From Sarcomyxa edulis (lineage: Eukaryota; Basidiomycota; Agaricomycetes; Agaricales; Mycenaceae), in assembly GCA_009761415.1 (NCBI GenBank), contig QUOL01000004.1:2170001-2234000 (forward strand): a stretch of DNA of 64,000 nt, given 5' to 3'. The position numbers were made by a program, and so were the translations under genes. Of this stretch, positions 24,549 through 37,272 are shown in pieces. Below the pieces are notes generated by a model. The model had not been told where the DNA came from. It saw nothing but the letters and a program-made list of their open reading frames with translations, and searched no databases. Every line of letters starts with the position of its first letter. Position 1 is the stretch's first letter.

Positions 24549-26012
24549 ATGTGCAACCAGAGCAGACCAACCACTATGCATGGTATCCAGGTGGATACCT
24601 CTTCACTGAATAGTACTAGTAATCAAAACCGTCAGATGGGCAGGACCTATGAGAATCAAACACCGACGACCAACAACAGCAGCCGACCTCGAATATTATT
24701 CTATCATAAAGACAAGCCTTATTACGAATTCGCCAATTTTTCTCCGCATCCCGTTTACTACAACAGTAAAAGATACCCCACGTCAGAACATCTGTTCCAA
24801 TCATTCAAAGTACGCCCTAATCCCTTTCAAGTTGGTTGTCGTGCTGACTATCGCTCAGTTCCAAAAACAGTATCCCACAATTGCAGAAATCATACGTACA
24901 TGCTCCGAGAGACCTAGAGAGGCTTTCTCGTTGGCACGTCAATATAAGCCATACATCCGGCCTGACTGGCACAGCATAAAGATCGCAAAGGTACGTCATT
25001 CTCACTTTCTCCCAGTGGCTTCTCCCCGATTTACTTGCCACCCACTATAACATAGATGGACGAGACGTTATGGCACAAGTTTGACCAACACCCCGACTTG
25101 AAGGCACAATTACTTGCAACTGGAAATGCCGAACTCGTTGAGGTGACATTCGGATATGATTCTTACTGCGTATCGGTGATTTGACTTGCTCGTAAGTAGG
25201 ACTCTGACAAGGACGCATTCTGGGGTATAGGCCCGAATGGCGATGGCCAGAATAGGCTTGGAAAGGCATTGGAACGATTGAGAGCTAAATTACAGAGTAA
25301 GCAATATCCTATACCGTTCTGAATATGTGTGTTGTGATCCTGATATTTGTTCAGAGAACGGTGCTAGTGTTTCCAACACGCCTGCTACACCTGTCACGCC
25401 TCACTCATGTATGTACTCGCTTTCTTTATCCTGGGTCCTCTGACTCAGCGTTGCTTGAGCAGTTCAATACCCACCATCACACCATGCCACTGCTTTCAGC
25501 CAACTCTGTAGTGTGCGTATATTGCCCCAGTATTCGTTTCGACCTTGACGTCCTCGTTTCCTTCGTCGTCAGTACTGCCACTCCATGCCGAAACGCGATG
25601 GCCATCAATACTGCAGTTACACGTGCGGAAAAGCAGCTAAGAGCATGTGTAAGGTGAGTCACGCTTTCTCTTCGCATTCATTGTCTTCTTCTTGAGCACT
25701 GTACTCTACATGTAGCATTGCAGCGTGAATCCGAGAAACCCGGGGTTTGATTATTGTAGTCGTACTTGTGGTCAACAAGATTTATGCAACGTGAGTGGAG
25801 ACATCTATATAACTCTGCTTGACATGGGCGTACTGACGGAGCATCGGGTCATTCAGTATTGCGGAACGAAGCCGAAACGACTTGGATTTGACTATTGCAG
25901 TCGTGATTGCGGTCGCGAAGACTTGGCGTTAACGGCTGGCACCGGCGTCAGAGCTGCACCTGCAAACCTGACGGGTGGTCAACGTCGTTACAGCTCCGTG
26001 TTGGGTTTCTGA
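24549..26012 (+). CDS. NADAR-domain protein 2 with three Cys-rich modules
   Basis: Start ATG 24549 (MCNQSRPTTMHGIQVDTS); the apparent frame start 15 bases earlier is GTG. The NADAR domain opens with RPRILFYHKDKPYYEF, NFSPHPVYYNSKRYPTSEHL and QSFK, then continues in further exons to DAFWGIGPNGDGQNRLGKAL. A linker (NTPATPVTPH) matches that of NADAR1. Three Cys modules follow, each beginning near an exon border: QYCHSMPKRDGHQYCSYTCG, then NPRNPGFDYCSRTCG, then YCGTKPKRLGFDYCSRDCG. The tail is GGQRRYSSVLGF and the stop is at 26010-26012. One residue differs from the other copies in the opening motif (EFANFSP instead of GFTNFSP). Convergent with PARP B, with 249 bp between the stops. Confidence 0.82.
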
Positions 26013-26261
26013 ACGGCACAAATGTCTGATGAAAAACAGGTCAATCTCGCGAGCCCGTTCCCCCACTATGCAAGCTTGTCCGATGCAATCTTCGAGGTAA
26101 ATATATTTAGATAGTGTGATATGTATACAATACATTCTTGTATCATCTCTCCGTTTAGGATATTGTTCGGTGAGGTGCTTAGACGGTCCCCGGAATCATT
26201 ATCCGAGTCCAAGCTCATCATTTCATAGAAGGTCATACACACGGGGTACATAAACTTAAAT

Positions 26262-28104
26262 CTATGGCTCGTACATTACGAGGAAGGACGGCCTTATCGC
26301 GTCATTCGTGTAAACGACCAACTCGTCGTAGTTTAAACTCCCACCCCTTTCAGCAAGTACCTGATGCACGAGAGCTCAGCCGCTACTATACAAGACAAGA
26401 GAGAGAGGGAAACATACCGAGTCATATCCAGGAGGTGGAGCGGTCAAAGTCGTACAGTCTTGAAGCATCTTGTAACCTTTCCCCACAATGACTTTATTCA
26501 GGAGCATTGCTTTCAGATTAGAGTGACAGTCGTTATGAGAATAGTCGTTTGACCTTGAAGACGAAAAAGGTCAGTAAGGTATGGGGTGAATTGGCAATGA
26601 TTCTACACACTTGGATGCTGTTGAGGAGGTATAAATTCCGCGTCCAAATCTATAAACGAATGTAAGCGCACGGTGGCCACTTCGTACGACAATGCCAATA
26701 CGGACCTTCCCCATTTAGTTTTCTTGCCGAATTGATTCAAGTCGAAAGAGGTCCGGATAATGGAGCACAACGAGCAAGTTGTCGAAGAGCAGAATTGAGT
26801 ATGACCTTTATCTCCAAGATTGCACTCCCTGTGTGTACCGTGCCACCGGCGATTCTCGTTTCCAGCTGATCTTCCAGCAGCTACGAATTGTCCGCGGGCT
26901 TCTACAGCTGCCCTGGAGGGACCTCAATTGGGTTCGCCCCGGTGATAATTCATGGAAACATACCGATACGCTTCATAATTAGCCAGAGAGGCCTGGGGAG
27001 CCATAATCTTGTAAACACGTTTCACGGGAGGACAACTGGACCCAGAGTGCCTCCATGACGCTTTGAACTGATCGGCCACTGAGATTTAAATTTAGTAGAT
27101 TGGAATATTCGGACCGGGTCAAGTAACTCACCACTCTTGAAAGTAACATGCCCAGCTGGTACTTCCAAAATCATAGGTCCTGCCTTCTCTGCCTGATCAG
27201 TGCACGCCTTGCTACAGAAATGCGACTTGGTTTGCTTCGGCGCTTGGCGACACATGAGACATATTGTCTCTCCGAGACTAGCTATATCATTAGGATGGGT
27301 ATGCATATTTGAGAACGTTTGACGACATACGTCTTATGAGCCAGGGAACAATATTCTCCAACGGTCCCATCTGCATTGGTGTGAGCTGGCTTCTGGCATC
27401 CAGGTGCTTGACAAGTATCTAGATGTGTGTCGCACATTAGTATAGGGTACGTACCACGATTTGACAGTCTTCGTACTTGTGGCATTGGTTCCAGAACCAG
27501 TGGCATGACTCCCTTTCCTTTGAGGAGTAGTCATATGCTTCGCACAAGCTTTGCTGCAGAAGGGATGAGTACGAGTGCCATCGTGCCACTTTGGGCGAAC
27601 GTGGCAGAACTAGATGTATACGCTCAGCGAAGCTCGAGGAGTGTAACACAAAGGACCTACATCACAATTTCCGGCCGAACCTCCAGAGGATCCATTAGAT
27701 TTGGACTTGATCTTGTTAGCGCATGCTTTGCCGCAAAATGGATGGGTCTTGGTGCCGTCGAAATATTTGGGACGAAGGTGGCAGCTCTGTAGAAATGTGT
27801 TAAGGTCGTGAATATGAAATATGGGAGACGAAAGACTCACATCACATAGAGTAGAAGAAGTATTCACGGGAGGGCTTGTGGACGACATTTGAAGTGGAGG
27901 ATTGGTGTGAGAGGAAGACGCGTTGGGAATATTTACTGGAGCCGAGGGAGTTGGTGCCGCGGAAGCAGGTATCGGCGCTGCTGGAGTCGAAACTGCCACA
28001 CTTGGTGCAGACGCAGGAGGAGAGACTGGTTGCTGAGGACTGGAGAACGTTGGATACTGCGAAGCCACACTGGCGAGGAAAGATAAAATAGGCAGTGCAG
28101 ACAT
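26262..28104 (-). CDS. PARP-type ADP-ribosyltransferase B with four Cys-rich modules
   Basis: Start ATG 28104 (MSALPILSFLASVASQYP), then an Ala/Pro/Ser-rich linker and four Cys modules in successive exons: SCHLRPKYFDGTKTHPFCGK with ACA, LCHVRPKWHDGTRTHPFCSK with ACA, CQAPGCQKP...YCSLAHK, and CLMCRQAPKQTKSHFCSKAC. The catalytic domain follows: KRVYKIMAP, GNENRRWHGT (NAD-binding His), CNLGDKGHTQFCSSTTCSLC, IIRTSFDLNQFG, RFGRGIYTSSTASK (second NAD contact, Tyr), AMLLNKVIVGKGY, and NYDELVVYTNDAIRPSFLVM (catalytic Glu). All three H-Y-E positions are present, so it is predicted active. An in-frame upstream ATG at 28206 is possible. Convergent with NADAR2. Confidence 0.82.
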
Positions 28105-28756
28105 AATAATAACGCTATATGTTGCTCTCGTCGGGCTTGAAAATGGGTTTATGGTGGTTCCGAGGGATAATGTGACCTTTATACAAAGGGACGGTTTTGA
28201 TAACATGCCCTTTTAGCGGCACCCACGGTGAAGGAACGAGGATCGTGCATGTTTTTCATTTTCCCCTACCTATCCGCCCAGAAGCCAGGACCTTCTGGTA
28301 CACACCTTTCTAGACGGTCGAGTGTTACGGACGGGCATCACACAGAAGGTGAGTTTCTCGTATAACGTTGGCAAGAAAGACATGCAGGAAATCAAAGAGT
28401 CCCAAGACTAATTGCACGCTTTGAAGTCGTGGACGGGTGAAAGGCAGTTTTCGAATACATATGTATCAGGACGCGTTTGGCACTATACCCGGATACGTGT
28501 GGAGTCTTCACGCAATACGCAGGAAGATGATAATGTCGTGGGCATCTGTACCCCAGAATACTTAGAAGGCTATAGCATCCAACATGAAATACGCACTCTC
28601 GCAAGATCTGAAGCCTCGTCAACGTTGTGGATATATTCACTATGCTTGTGTACCGCGTTGTTGTCGAACAGGGTTTGCCGGTTAATGTATGGGTCGACAT
28701 CACAGAAAACAAGAATTGAGAATTGAGTATATCAGATAACCACGAAAAGAGATCCA
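28105..28756. other. intergenic
   Basis: Promoter side of PARP B and 3' flank of PARP C. Overlapping open frames at 28392-28760 on both strands show no family resemblance. Confidence 0.45.
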
Positions 28757-29881
28757 TCAAGATGCTAACGGGGTTTTGAATAGCCTCACAACCAGTGCAG
28801 AAACTTTTGAGATAGGAACCTCCTTAGGCTCTCCATAGACGATGAGATAGGCCGGCCGTATAGCGTCGTTGTTGTAAACAACAGTTTCCTTATAATTGAG
28901 ATCTGCACCGACCTCTCCGATGACCTGGAAGGGGAGGGCGCAGGGGTATTCAGGTGATTGAATGGCTCGGAAAGGGTCGCACTTACGGAATGATATCCAG
29001 GAGGAGGTTCGGTCAGATGAGTGGCATTCGTACGCCGTTTGTGGGGCTTGCCGACGACAACACGGTTTAAAAGGAGAACCCGCAAAGGAAGGGCCTTATT
29101 TCCGTTGAGACAATAATCGTCCGCCTCTATCGAGTCAGCCTGATGAGCAATGCGACGAAAATTTGAAACATGAATCCGTACTGCTGGAACACGAAGTCAC
29201 ATATATGCCTGAACCAAACCTACATGTAATGCGAGGTCTAAGCACGAAGGACGAGCTCTGATTCACGATGCACATACCGTCGGAATTTGTGCTTCGTTCC
29301 TGTGCAACATCAGATTTCAAGACAGCACATGTCGAGTGGCGAGACACTAACCACATTTGCTGACATCGAAGGAAGTCCTGAGGATCATGCAAAGAGAGCA
29401 TTCGGGCAAAGAACATAGTCGTACATCGTCGATGTCCTCTCCTAAGTTGCACAATCTGTTGGTTCCATGGAAAAGGAAGCGCTCGTTCCCAGGTCCCTTC
29501 GATGAGTTTACGGAGGGAGATGCTTGTACACTCGCACTTGAGCATTTGCAGGTCAGTGGATGTTTCAGATGACTTAGAAGGAATGCATCATTACCGATAT
29601 CTCAGGTACGGTTGAAGAGTACCCTCAGGTGACAGGACTTTGAAAATGGCGTGCACGTATGGCTTAGGCTTCTCTGGGTGCTTCCAATGCTTGAGAAATC
29701 GACTCTCGACTGCAATAGCGATTCAGATTATCATGAATTCTACTTGGATGAGACACTTGTAGTACGCACCTTGGGCAAAAGTGGGGTCTTTACGCCTCAG
29801 ACGAAGGAGACGATTCCATCTGCCAGCAGAAAAGTTGTTAGGATTCTCGATACTGAATTCGTCGATCTCGTCGTTCGCCAT
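28757..29881 (-). CDS. compact PARP-type ADP-ribosyltransferase C (catalytic domain only)
   Basis: About 259 residues from roughly eight exons; start ATG 29881 (MANDEIDEFSIENPNNFS). It has no Cys modules at the N-terminus. Instead it opens with RLLRLRRKDPTFAQVESRFL and KPYVHAIFKVL. Catalytic motifs are GNERFLFHGTNRLCNLGED (His), CSLPECSLCMILRTSFDVSK, RRFGSGIYVTSCSSKADDYC (Tyr), RVLLLNRVVVGK, EPPPGYHSV and NYKETVVYNNDAIRPAYLIV (Glu). The full H-Y-E triad is kept. Every intron needed has GT-AG borders and falls at positions comparable with PARP B. It faces NADAR3 head to head across 709 bp, so the pair could share a promoter region. Confidence 0.82.
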
Positions 29882-30590
29882 CGCGTCTCAAGAATAGGTC
29901 AGTTGATCATGGATACTTCTGCCGAGTTTATCATATATCCCGTCGACGCATTGTTTGACGCAGGCATCGGCTGCATTGGATGAGAGGCATCCTTTGAGGG
30001 AGTACATGCTAATCGTGCCGAGGCTCAAGCGTTTCAAAACATCGTGGGTCCCAAGCACTGGTCATGGAAGCAGAATTTTTGGGCCGCTTCTCCGCATATC
30101 CCTGCGAACGTGATTCGAGTTAACCGGAAAAGCATACTTGGAGATCACAAATTCTTGCAATGCGTGGAGAACAGGAGGACGTTGATCATGTTCAAATAGT
30201 GACGGCCGGAGAAAAGACTCGGGATTCCGACTGGCCTCGGACTTCGAACTTTGAAGGTCCGATTACATTTAGCTCCAGCCTCCGAGTTGTCCTCTTTCTT
30301 CCCTTAAGTTCGGTGGTACCGTCCGGGTCGTCCTGCTCTCGTCAAACGCTCAGGAATCTGTTTCCTGATATGCCCCACACATATTGTTCAATACTTGTGG
30401 AACTTCTGGCCTGGCCACGAGGAATCCTGAACGTATATGCGAGGCAACTGCGTGTAATCCAGGACCTGCACGAAGCATATAAATCCCGAGCGGAATAAGT
30501 CATTGTCACCTTTTTCATTTGTGGAACCAGCTGCAGCTCTCATTACATATATCTCTATCTTTCGGTTGAACAACTCTTTCTTCATCTGCC
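29882..30590. promoter_or_regulatory. shared divergent intergenic region between PARP C and NADAR3
   Basis: 709 bp between two oppositely oriented starts. No gene is recognised inside; the frame at 30160-30498 has no resemblance to known proteins. No specific operator was identified. It is listed because a writer/eraser pair transcribed from one region would be co-regulated. Confidence 0.4.
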
Positions 30591-31624
30591 ATGGCCTCCC
30601 GGTCTCAAAAACCGATCACTGTTGTAACCTCCCCGTACGGTGAAACTACTGTATCTCCACCGACTCCTACAGCATCGAAACCAGGTGTCTTTCGTATCGA
30701 AGACCACCGTCGTACTGTTTACTCCGATGTTCCCTTGGATTCCCAAACAATCAATGAGCTCTTGAAGCTCACCGATATACCTGAAATATCATCTACATCG
30801 ACTGAATTCAACGTACGACGATTAGAGGATGGATCTCTCCATATTGTCGATCCATCTCAGCCCAGACGTGCCAGTGGAAGTCAACGTCGACCTTCCAGGA
30901 CTGATGCCACTCTGTCTCCTAACATCAACTCGTCTCCACCCAATACATCTCCTCGCGAGTCTCCTAGAGCTTCACCTCGGTCCCCTCGTACAACGTTCCG
31001 TCCAAAGATCTTGTTCTATCATAGACACGATCCTCATTACGGATTCACCAACTTCTCCCCACATCCTGTCGTCTACAAAGGGAAGAAATACCCTACGTCT
31101 GAGCATCTGTTCCAATCGTTCAAAGTACGTCGATGCATGATCTCGCTGTATCTGAAAGATTGGTTCTGACTCCATCACCGCAGTTTCATGGCCATCGCCC
31201 AAATCTAGCAGAACATATACGCACATGCTCAGAGAGGCCGAGCGTTGCGTTTTCTGAAGCTCGTCGTTTCCAACCCGAAGTGCGCCCTGATTGGATGAAA
31301 ATAAACGTCGAAAAGGTATATTCTTTCTTATTCTCTTTTGTCAGCTTAAAGAGAAACTGACTTCTCGTGTAAAATTTTAGATGGAGGAGACACTGGCCCT
31401 CAAATTTGATCAGCACGCTGATCTCAAGGAGGAGTTGCTTAATACTGGCGACGCCGAATTAGTCGAGGTAAGATAAAATTGAACTTCAATCAACTCGTAC
31501 GCTGACATGATTGTAGGATTCTGACAAGGACGCATTCTGGGGCATAGGTGCCGACCGACGAGGTCGTAACGAGCTCGGAAAGGCCTTGGAACGCTTGAGG
31601 GCCAAACTGCGCGACTCTCAATAG
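30591..31624 (+). CDS. NADAR-domain protein 3 (no Cys modules)
   Basis: Four exons, 30591-31124, 31184-31315, 31381-31467 and 31517-31624, giving 286 residues. The N-terminal ~140 residues are Ser/Pro-rich and disordered. The NADAR domain then runs from RPKILFYHRHDPHYGFTN through NFSPHPVVYKGKKYPTSEHL, HIRTCSERPSVAFSEARRF, VRPDWMKINVEKMEETLAL, LNTGDAELVEDSDKDAFWGI and LGKALERLRAKL. The protein stops right after the domain (RDSQ), where NADAR1 and 2 add a linker and Cys modules. Intron positions match those of NADAR1 and 2, so the three are paralogues. Predicted role: hydrolysis of an N-linked ADP-ribose product. Confidence 0.87.
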
Positions 31625-32450
31625 TTGCTCAATTCAAATGGTGGTAGCTTGCCGTGGTTCATATATAGATATATATATACATTAATCCTTCACGAGTTTT
31701 ACAAGTGACCCTGAATGTACTCTGTTTGTTATACCAGCCAAATGTCACTGAATATATCTATTCGGCGACGCGACGCGTTTGCACGTGCCGACAGGGCTCT
31801 AAATTTATCAATGAGCGGCTCCTCATTGGCTCTTCAAGCCTCGACTTCGAACGATTCAATGAATACGCATGGATGATGGGTGCTATCATGGTGCTATGAT
31901 TCAATTCTTGGAAATTGTCAAGGAGGTGATAGGATCAATAGACGCATCACGGGTAGAGACAGATAGGTACCTTCAAGAGAGACGTGTCAGGAGTTCGTGG
32001 TCGAGCTAGGCCGTCCATGCAACTATCCAAAGACGGAAGATTGTAGATGGCGAGACTATCAGGCAAAAACAGGTCCTATCAAAAAGACTTGCAATCAAGG
32101 AAGACCAATCAAAACTCAATCAGGTCACCAACATGAGAGGTACTCAATGCCAGTCCTCGGTGTGTGATGGAGTAGCAAACATGTAGAGAATCATTTCCTG
32201 TCGATGCAACTTCATTTCCACCAGTCTTTTCCCGCCGAAAACACGCGGGTCTGGTGGTGATAATATCAGTAGATCTGCCATATTCAAGGCTTGCGAGTCA
32301 GGGACTGACGAACACCATAGATGCAGGTGTTACAGAAATTTGCGTAGGCAGCTCGCGAGGCAGTGGGCAAACCAATGTATAACGCGGCGGAGGTAAGAGG
32401 CAATAGAAAGATTACGGGTACAAGCGAAGACCTAATGATATAGATCAGGA
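31625..32450. other. intergenic between convergent genes
   Basis: 3' flanks of NADAR3 and the hemerythrin-like gene. No gene recognised. Confidence 0.5.
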
Positions 32451-33409
32451 TCAAGCCACAGGGTATGGCGCGTATTTCCAGTATCTGGTGAAACATGCAT
32501 GAGCGCTCAACAAGATCAGACTGAGATTTTGCGACATACCCAGAGTATCTGGCGGCGAATACGTATGGTATCAATACTTTCCTGAGAATCCAGGGCATAG
32601 GCGGCCAAATATCCTTGTACTCGGGAGGGGTATGACTGAAGAACAAAATATCAATATGATACCAGATTAAAGAGAGAGTTTGCGTACCTCCGCATGTACG
32701 GAACAACCATGAAAGGGTTACCATGGGCTTTCGCATGTTTCTCGAGAGCAGCAATGATATTCATGAGAGTTTTCGCTTCGAACACCTTCAAGTGTTCTGG
32801 TGCAAGGTGTTCGACTTCTTCGTCTAAATGGGTATACTAGAGACACATTGACCGTCGGTTTGGTGACAATCAACAGAACTTTGAGAAATCATGTGTACGC
32901 ACAAGTGGGTCGCGAAGCGCTGTCATTTTGGCTTTCATAGTTGGGCCATCGAACTGAGTGGTATCAGCAGCGGCAGCGCGGATGTACGAGAGGAGATCAT
33001 CGAGGCCGGTGTGAATAACCTCGTGCTGTTCGCGTTCCTTGGACATGTCAATTTTTGTCTGAAGTACAGGGAAGACTGCCTCCTCTACATGTGGAAATAT
33101 GGACAGCGTCCAGTCAGAATTGATTCTATTGTGAGATGCATACGACGACTGACCTTCAGCATCATGATGGCCAGCAATCGAGTCAGCCCATGCTTCGCAA
33201 TATCCCAAGAAGTTTTTGAGGTCGTGCGTAGGAGGGTTGTCCAACAAAGGCAAAATAACGTCGTAACCAAGTTTGAACGTCTCGTGCGCTATGACAAGTC
33301 TGAGGTTTGTTTCTTGAAGCTTCAGAAAGACATTTCAATACTCACCACGAATCATGTAGTATTGCAAGATCTCGTATTGGTCGGTGGGGGGTGTTGCTTG
33401 TGTCACCAT
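32451..33409 (-). CDS. hemerythrin-like (HHE cation-binding) domain protein
   Basis: Start ATG 33409 (MVTQATPPTDQYEILQYYMI), stop TGA 32451-32453 after YWKYAPYPVA. The four-helix HHE pattern is clear: EAWADSIAGHHDAE, IFPHVEEAVFPVLQTKID, EREQHEVIHTGLDDLLSYI, and a later exon with PLxxHxxEE-like residues before VFEAKTLMNIIAALEKHAKA. The C-terminal part (PPMPWILRKVLIPYVFAARY) is typical of Agaricomycete members. Such proteins bind a di-iron centre through His and Glu and may act in oxygen, NO or iron handling. No signal peptide is seen. Confidence 0.8.
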
Positions 33410-34292
33410 CGTGATTGCAAGTTGCGGAAATTCAGAAAGGGAGGTCGATGGAGATGTACAACGACTTATTATAAAGCAGAAATATAAACCATCGCCTCGA
33501 CCGCGACCCCCATAACGTACATTCTCAACAATCCGAAACAAGATGCTTGAGAAGTTTGAAGATGATGGACGGCAGAAGGTCGGCACCGGGCACGTTTGTT
33601 GCCTTGTGTAGTTCACTAAGGGCTTGACTAAGGGTTTCAAACTTTCAAACCGGTTCGGTAACTCCTCCGACCCGGAGCCCGATCCCTCAGGGCGATCACT
33701 TTTTTATTTTGATCGTGACGACTCGTTCGGAGAATTCAAAAAGTCGAAATACCGTCACAGTGAAGTCCATGCGGTTCCCTTTTCACCTCCTTTAGCGCTA
33801 ACGCGAATGTCTAAAATTTGCACTAACTAGATTCTGAGATCCTAGTACTGATCATAATCACTCCATTGCAACCAGGCTCAATACAGAGCCACACACTAGT
33901 ATTCAGTACCGCGGTACCGCCTTGAGTTTTGATGTAGAGGTGAGTACGCAATTGATATTCATCCACCAATGCTGAGATAACCGTTCTTCCAGGTGGGGTG
34001 ATCCCCAAGTATCCATATGATCAAAAAAACACCGCCACATCGCGTCCTCATGGATAGGATGTAATATTGCCCCCTGGCGATCTCGATGTTCCGTTATAGT
34101 CGCTATCACTGGTATCAGATCACGGCTTTTCATCTCTTCGTCTTCTTCTTTCTGCTCGCTACATTTTTTCTGTCTTCCTCTTCTTGAAGCGCGTCTTTAT
34201 AACAACTTCGTTTTCTGTTTTTTTCTTCTTCCTCTTTGACATCGCACCTCCCGAGTCTTTCGAAGTCCCGTGAACGATTGCTCGTGTACAAG
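33410..34292. other. intergenic between divergent genes
   Basis: Region between the hemerythrin-like start and the membrane protein start. T/C-rich from 34140 on, consistent with a promoter and leader. No gene supported. Confidence 0.45.
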
Positions 34293-35596
34293 ATGGACCC
34301 CAATACAATCACCATACCTCTCCCTCCGGGCATGACTCCAGCAGAGTTCTCTTCCTTGCAAGGATCCATAGGTTCGTGGTATTCTGCCCACGCGTCTTCC
34401 TATAGCTTCTGACTTGCATGTTACAGTCACTATTGCGATTACCGTTGCAGTCGCATTTGCTGTACTTCTATGGGACTAGTAAGTCGATATAGTGCTCATG
34501 ATTCGATTTATCGTTAACCGTTTTACGAAGCTGCAATCTCTTGCCTGATGAGATCAAGTTGTATCAGACAACCGGGAAGGACGTCTGGAAGACTCCTGCT
34601 CCTTGGGCGTGAGTCATCAGTCCCATACTGGCTACAACATCGAGTCTTACTGTCGTCTTACAGATTCGTTCTCTTGCGGTACTCAGGAATTCTAGCAACC
34701 TTCCCTTCACTGTTCTTCACATCCATCCAAAGCAACTATTGCCAGGTTGCGGTTGTCTTGAGCCAGGTTGGAGTAGTGCTCGTAATCGCTTCCTCAGGGA
34801 TTATCTTCGCCTGCCGCGTCACCGCGATATGGAGTAGCAACAAAGCTGTGATGGGTGCGATTGGACTGATGTATCTGGTCATGCTTGGATGCTGGGTAAG
34901 TCTTCTTTTTCTGAAACTCGGTCTGAATGGAGACATCTGACACTTTGCTCCTAGATTGCCGTCGCAACCCAGTATAAAGCCACTACTGGTGCTCCAACCT
35001 CATTCGGGTCAAACTGCCAAATGGATCCCATTGTCTCATGGGCACCAATCAGTTACGCGTCGTCCGTGGCGTTTGACGCGGTGGTCCTTGCGTTCACATT
35101 ATCCAAGATTGGCTCCGAGAGCAGGCAACAATCCCGCATTGGGTATGTCATTTATCGCGACAGTCTCGGATATTTCCTTATCACTGCGGTCACCAACATC
35201 ACTGTCCTGAGCATTCAAGCGCTTGGCTCGAGTCAAGACCTGATAAAACCGACTGCCGTACCTTTTTCTACCCTCATAACGGTAACCATGGGGTCTAGGG
35301 TATTCTTGAACTTACGCCTGTTCAACCAGCGCCAGGAGAGGGCGAACAGAGGTCTTCCAACCACGTCGCAGGGCAGCAGTCACGTCACGGGGAACCTCAC
35401 TTTCAACGCACCACCGGTGCCTCCCATTGCACTGCAGCCTATCACCGGCGAAAAGAAGGTCGACCCGTACAATACCTTCCCCCCACCACCCATTCGCAAC
35501 TCCGGAGTCTCCGGATATTCTCAGCAGTCGCATGTAGCCAATAAAGACTCATTCGGTGCCGATTTCGTCACGCCGCGTCCAGGTCAATGGAGTTAA
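34293..35596 (+). CDS. seven-TM basidiomycete membrane protein of unknown function
   Basis: Start ATG 34293 (MDPNTITIPLPPGMTPAEFS); about five exons with introns of normal size. Hydrophobic segments are VTIAITVAVAFAVLLWDY, FVLLRYSGILATFPSLFF, QVGVVLVIASSGIIFACRV, MGAIGLMYLVMLGCW, ISYASSVAFDAVVLAFTL, GYFLITAVTNITVLSIQAL and a weak seventh near PFSTLITVTMGSRVFLNL. The block DEIKLYQTTGKDVWKTPAPW, FACRVTAIW and the C-terminal GSRVFLNLR match a large expanded family in Agaricomycetes resembling DUF6533-type proteins. The tail is Pro-rich. No known function; a receptor-like topology is possible. Confidence 0.7.
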
Positions 35597-36568
35597 ATCC
35601 TATTGCCTTGTCTATTACGAGTATTTATATCTGGACTCTATCCTCGCACGAACTTTCTGGTCGATTCTTCGACTCTGCGATATCACGAAAAGCTACGATA
35701 CATTACTGACTACTTGTTTGAATATTTGTTGTCTCGAGTCTGCAGTGCAGACGTAGGAACGTCTTTGCATGGTGCTATTTATTTATTTTTTCGATACCTG
35801 TAGAGTACTAGTTGACACTATTATTGCACCTTGTAAACTATCACCGTCGAGAGCCAAGTTGCGATTGCTACCAACCTTAGAAGACTATAGATCCCCGCAA
35901 ATTTGCCGCAAGTGAAGGTATTTGGTTCACGTTTGGTTTGGTTTTACTCCGAGTCTCGGGCCAAACCTCCTCCAGATCTCTCCGCGGAGGCATCTCCGGA
36001 TCCGGGTTTTAGATTTTGAAATTTTCATGGTGGTCAAATAGGCGTGCATCATCCATCAAAGAGATCGACCGCATCACACAACCACCACTGTTGTCTGATT
36101 TTTTTTCGGAAACACACCCGTACGTATCAAGCTGGAAGGAGTAAAATCCTCCGGCGATATTTGCGGTGCCTTGTCGGATACGCACGTTCAGTCAGCTTCA
36201 GCAGTGAGATGAACGCTAGCGTTGATGAGGAGTCAGTAGATCATACGATTCATGACAAAGCAGATGATTGAGGGTGCGGGGCGAGCTTGTCGTATTGGCA
36301 ATGTCGACGTCGACACAGGTTATCCAAGTTTGTATGTTCAAACTTCGCGATTTTACAACACAGCTTGCTAACACACAGTCTACTTGCAGCATCGCTTCAT
36401 AACTACTTTCCCATGGGTTTGTTTGAGGGTGATTTGTTGTAGGATGGTCTCCGGCATTTGAACCATGGCCGAATTCGTATTGAGATCATAGGCACACGCA
36501 CTCATTACTCCGGCTATGCATACGATAGGGACTCTTTTGACGAAAAGGGGGAACTATACCATTGGACC
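35597..36568. other. intergenic
   Basis: No gene is recognised. The short open frame at 36458-36640 runs into the inverted repeat of the transposon, so it is not a conserved gene. Confidence 0.45.
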
Positions 36569-36574
36569 CGTACA

Positions 36575-37272
36575 TACCGTGCACGAGGTGTATCAGGCAG
36601 GATTTTGATTTCGGATTTAATTTCTTACACAAAATGTTAAGTCTCCGATCAATTCCGGCTGATATTAATTACATAATAATCATTTTAGCGTAAATATCCG
36701 GTGATCTCGGCAACTTTCCGAACCTTTGTGCTCACTGTTCGAGACAGCGAGCACGCGTATCCCCTCGTTCTACTACCATTCTGCCTAGTTTCTTTTGTAT
36801 AGTGCTTCTATATGTACTTGTAGTGTATTATAAAGAATATATTTCGCTCTAAGAGACTCTCAGAAGGCAGTTAAATAAATATGTATTATTATTATTGACA
36901 AGAGAATATAACACTCTACATTGGAGAGGGTAGGGGAAGATCTGAAGAGGTATAGGGGTAGGTAAATATTATCTTTACATGGGGGAGTGACTGGATGAGA
37001 TCCTGTACATCAGGGGAAGGGGGGAAGCGGACATGTGTCCATTCTTAGGGGCAATATCCCTTTACACTAATTTCTGGAGACGGAGAGACATGTACAAACA
37101 TAGGAATATTGTATAAAATCATACATATAGGTATGATGTCGACGGGGAGACATCCGGAACCAGTGGTTCAGAGTGAATTTGATTTTCTGCAGGAGGAGGA
37201 GATGGAGTGGCTCACCAGGGTGTTCCAAGCTATCCATGTATCCAAATCCTCTATAGATTGTCTATAGGGTAT
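36575..37272 (+). repeat. left terminal inverted repeat
   Basis: The 698-bp arm matches the reverse complement of 39137-40271 after removing the LTR. It includes AT-rich stretches and short reading frames that appear twice, once in each arm. Confidence 0.92.
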
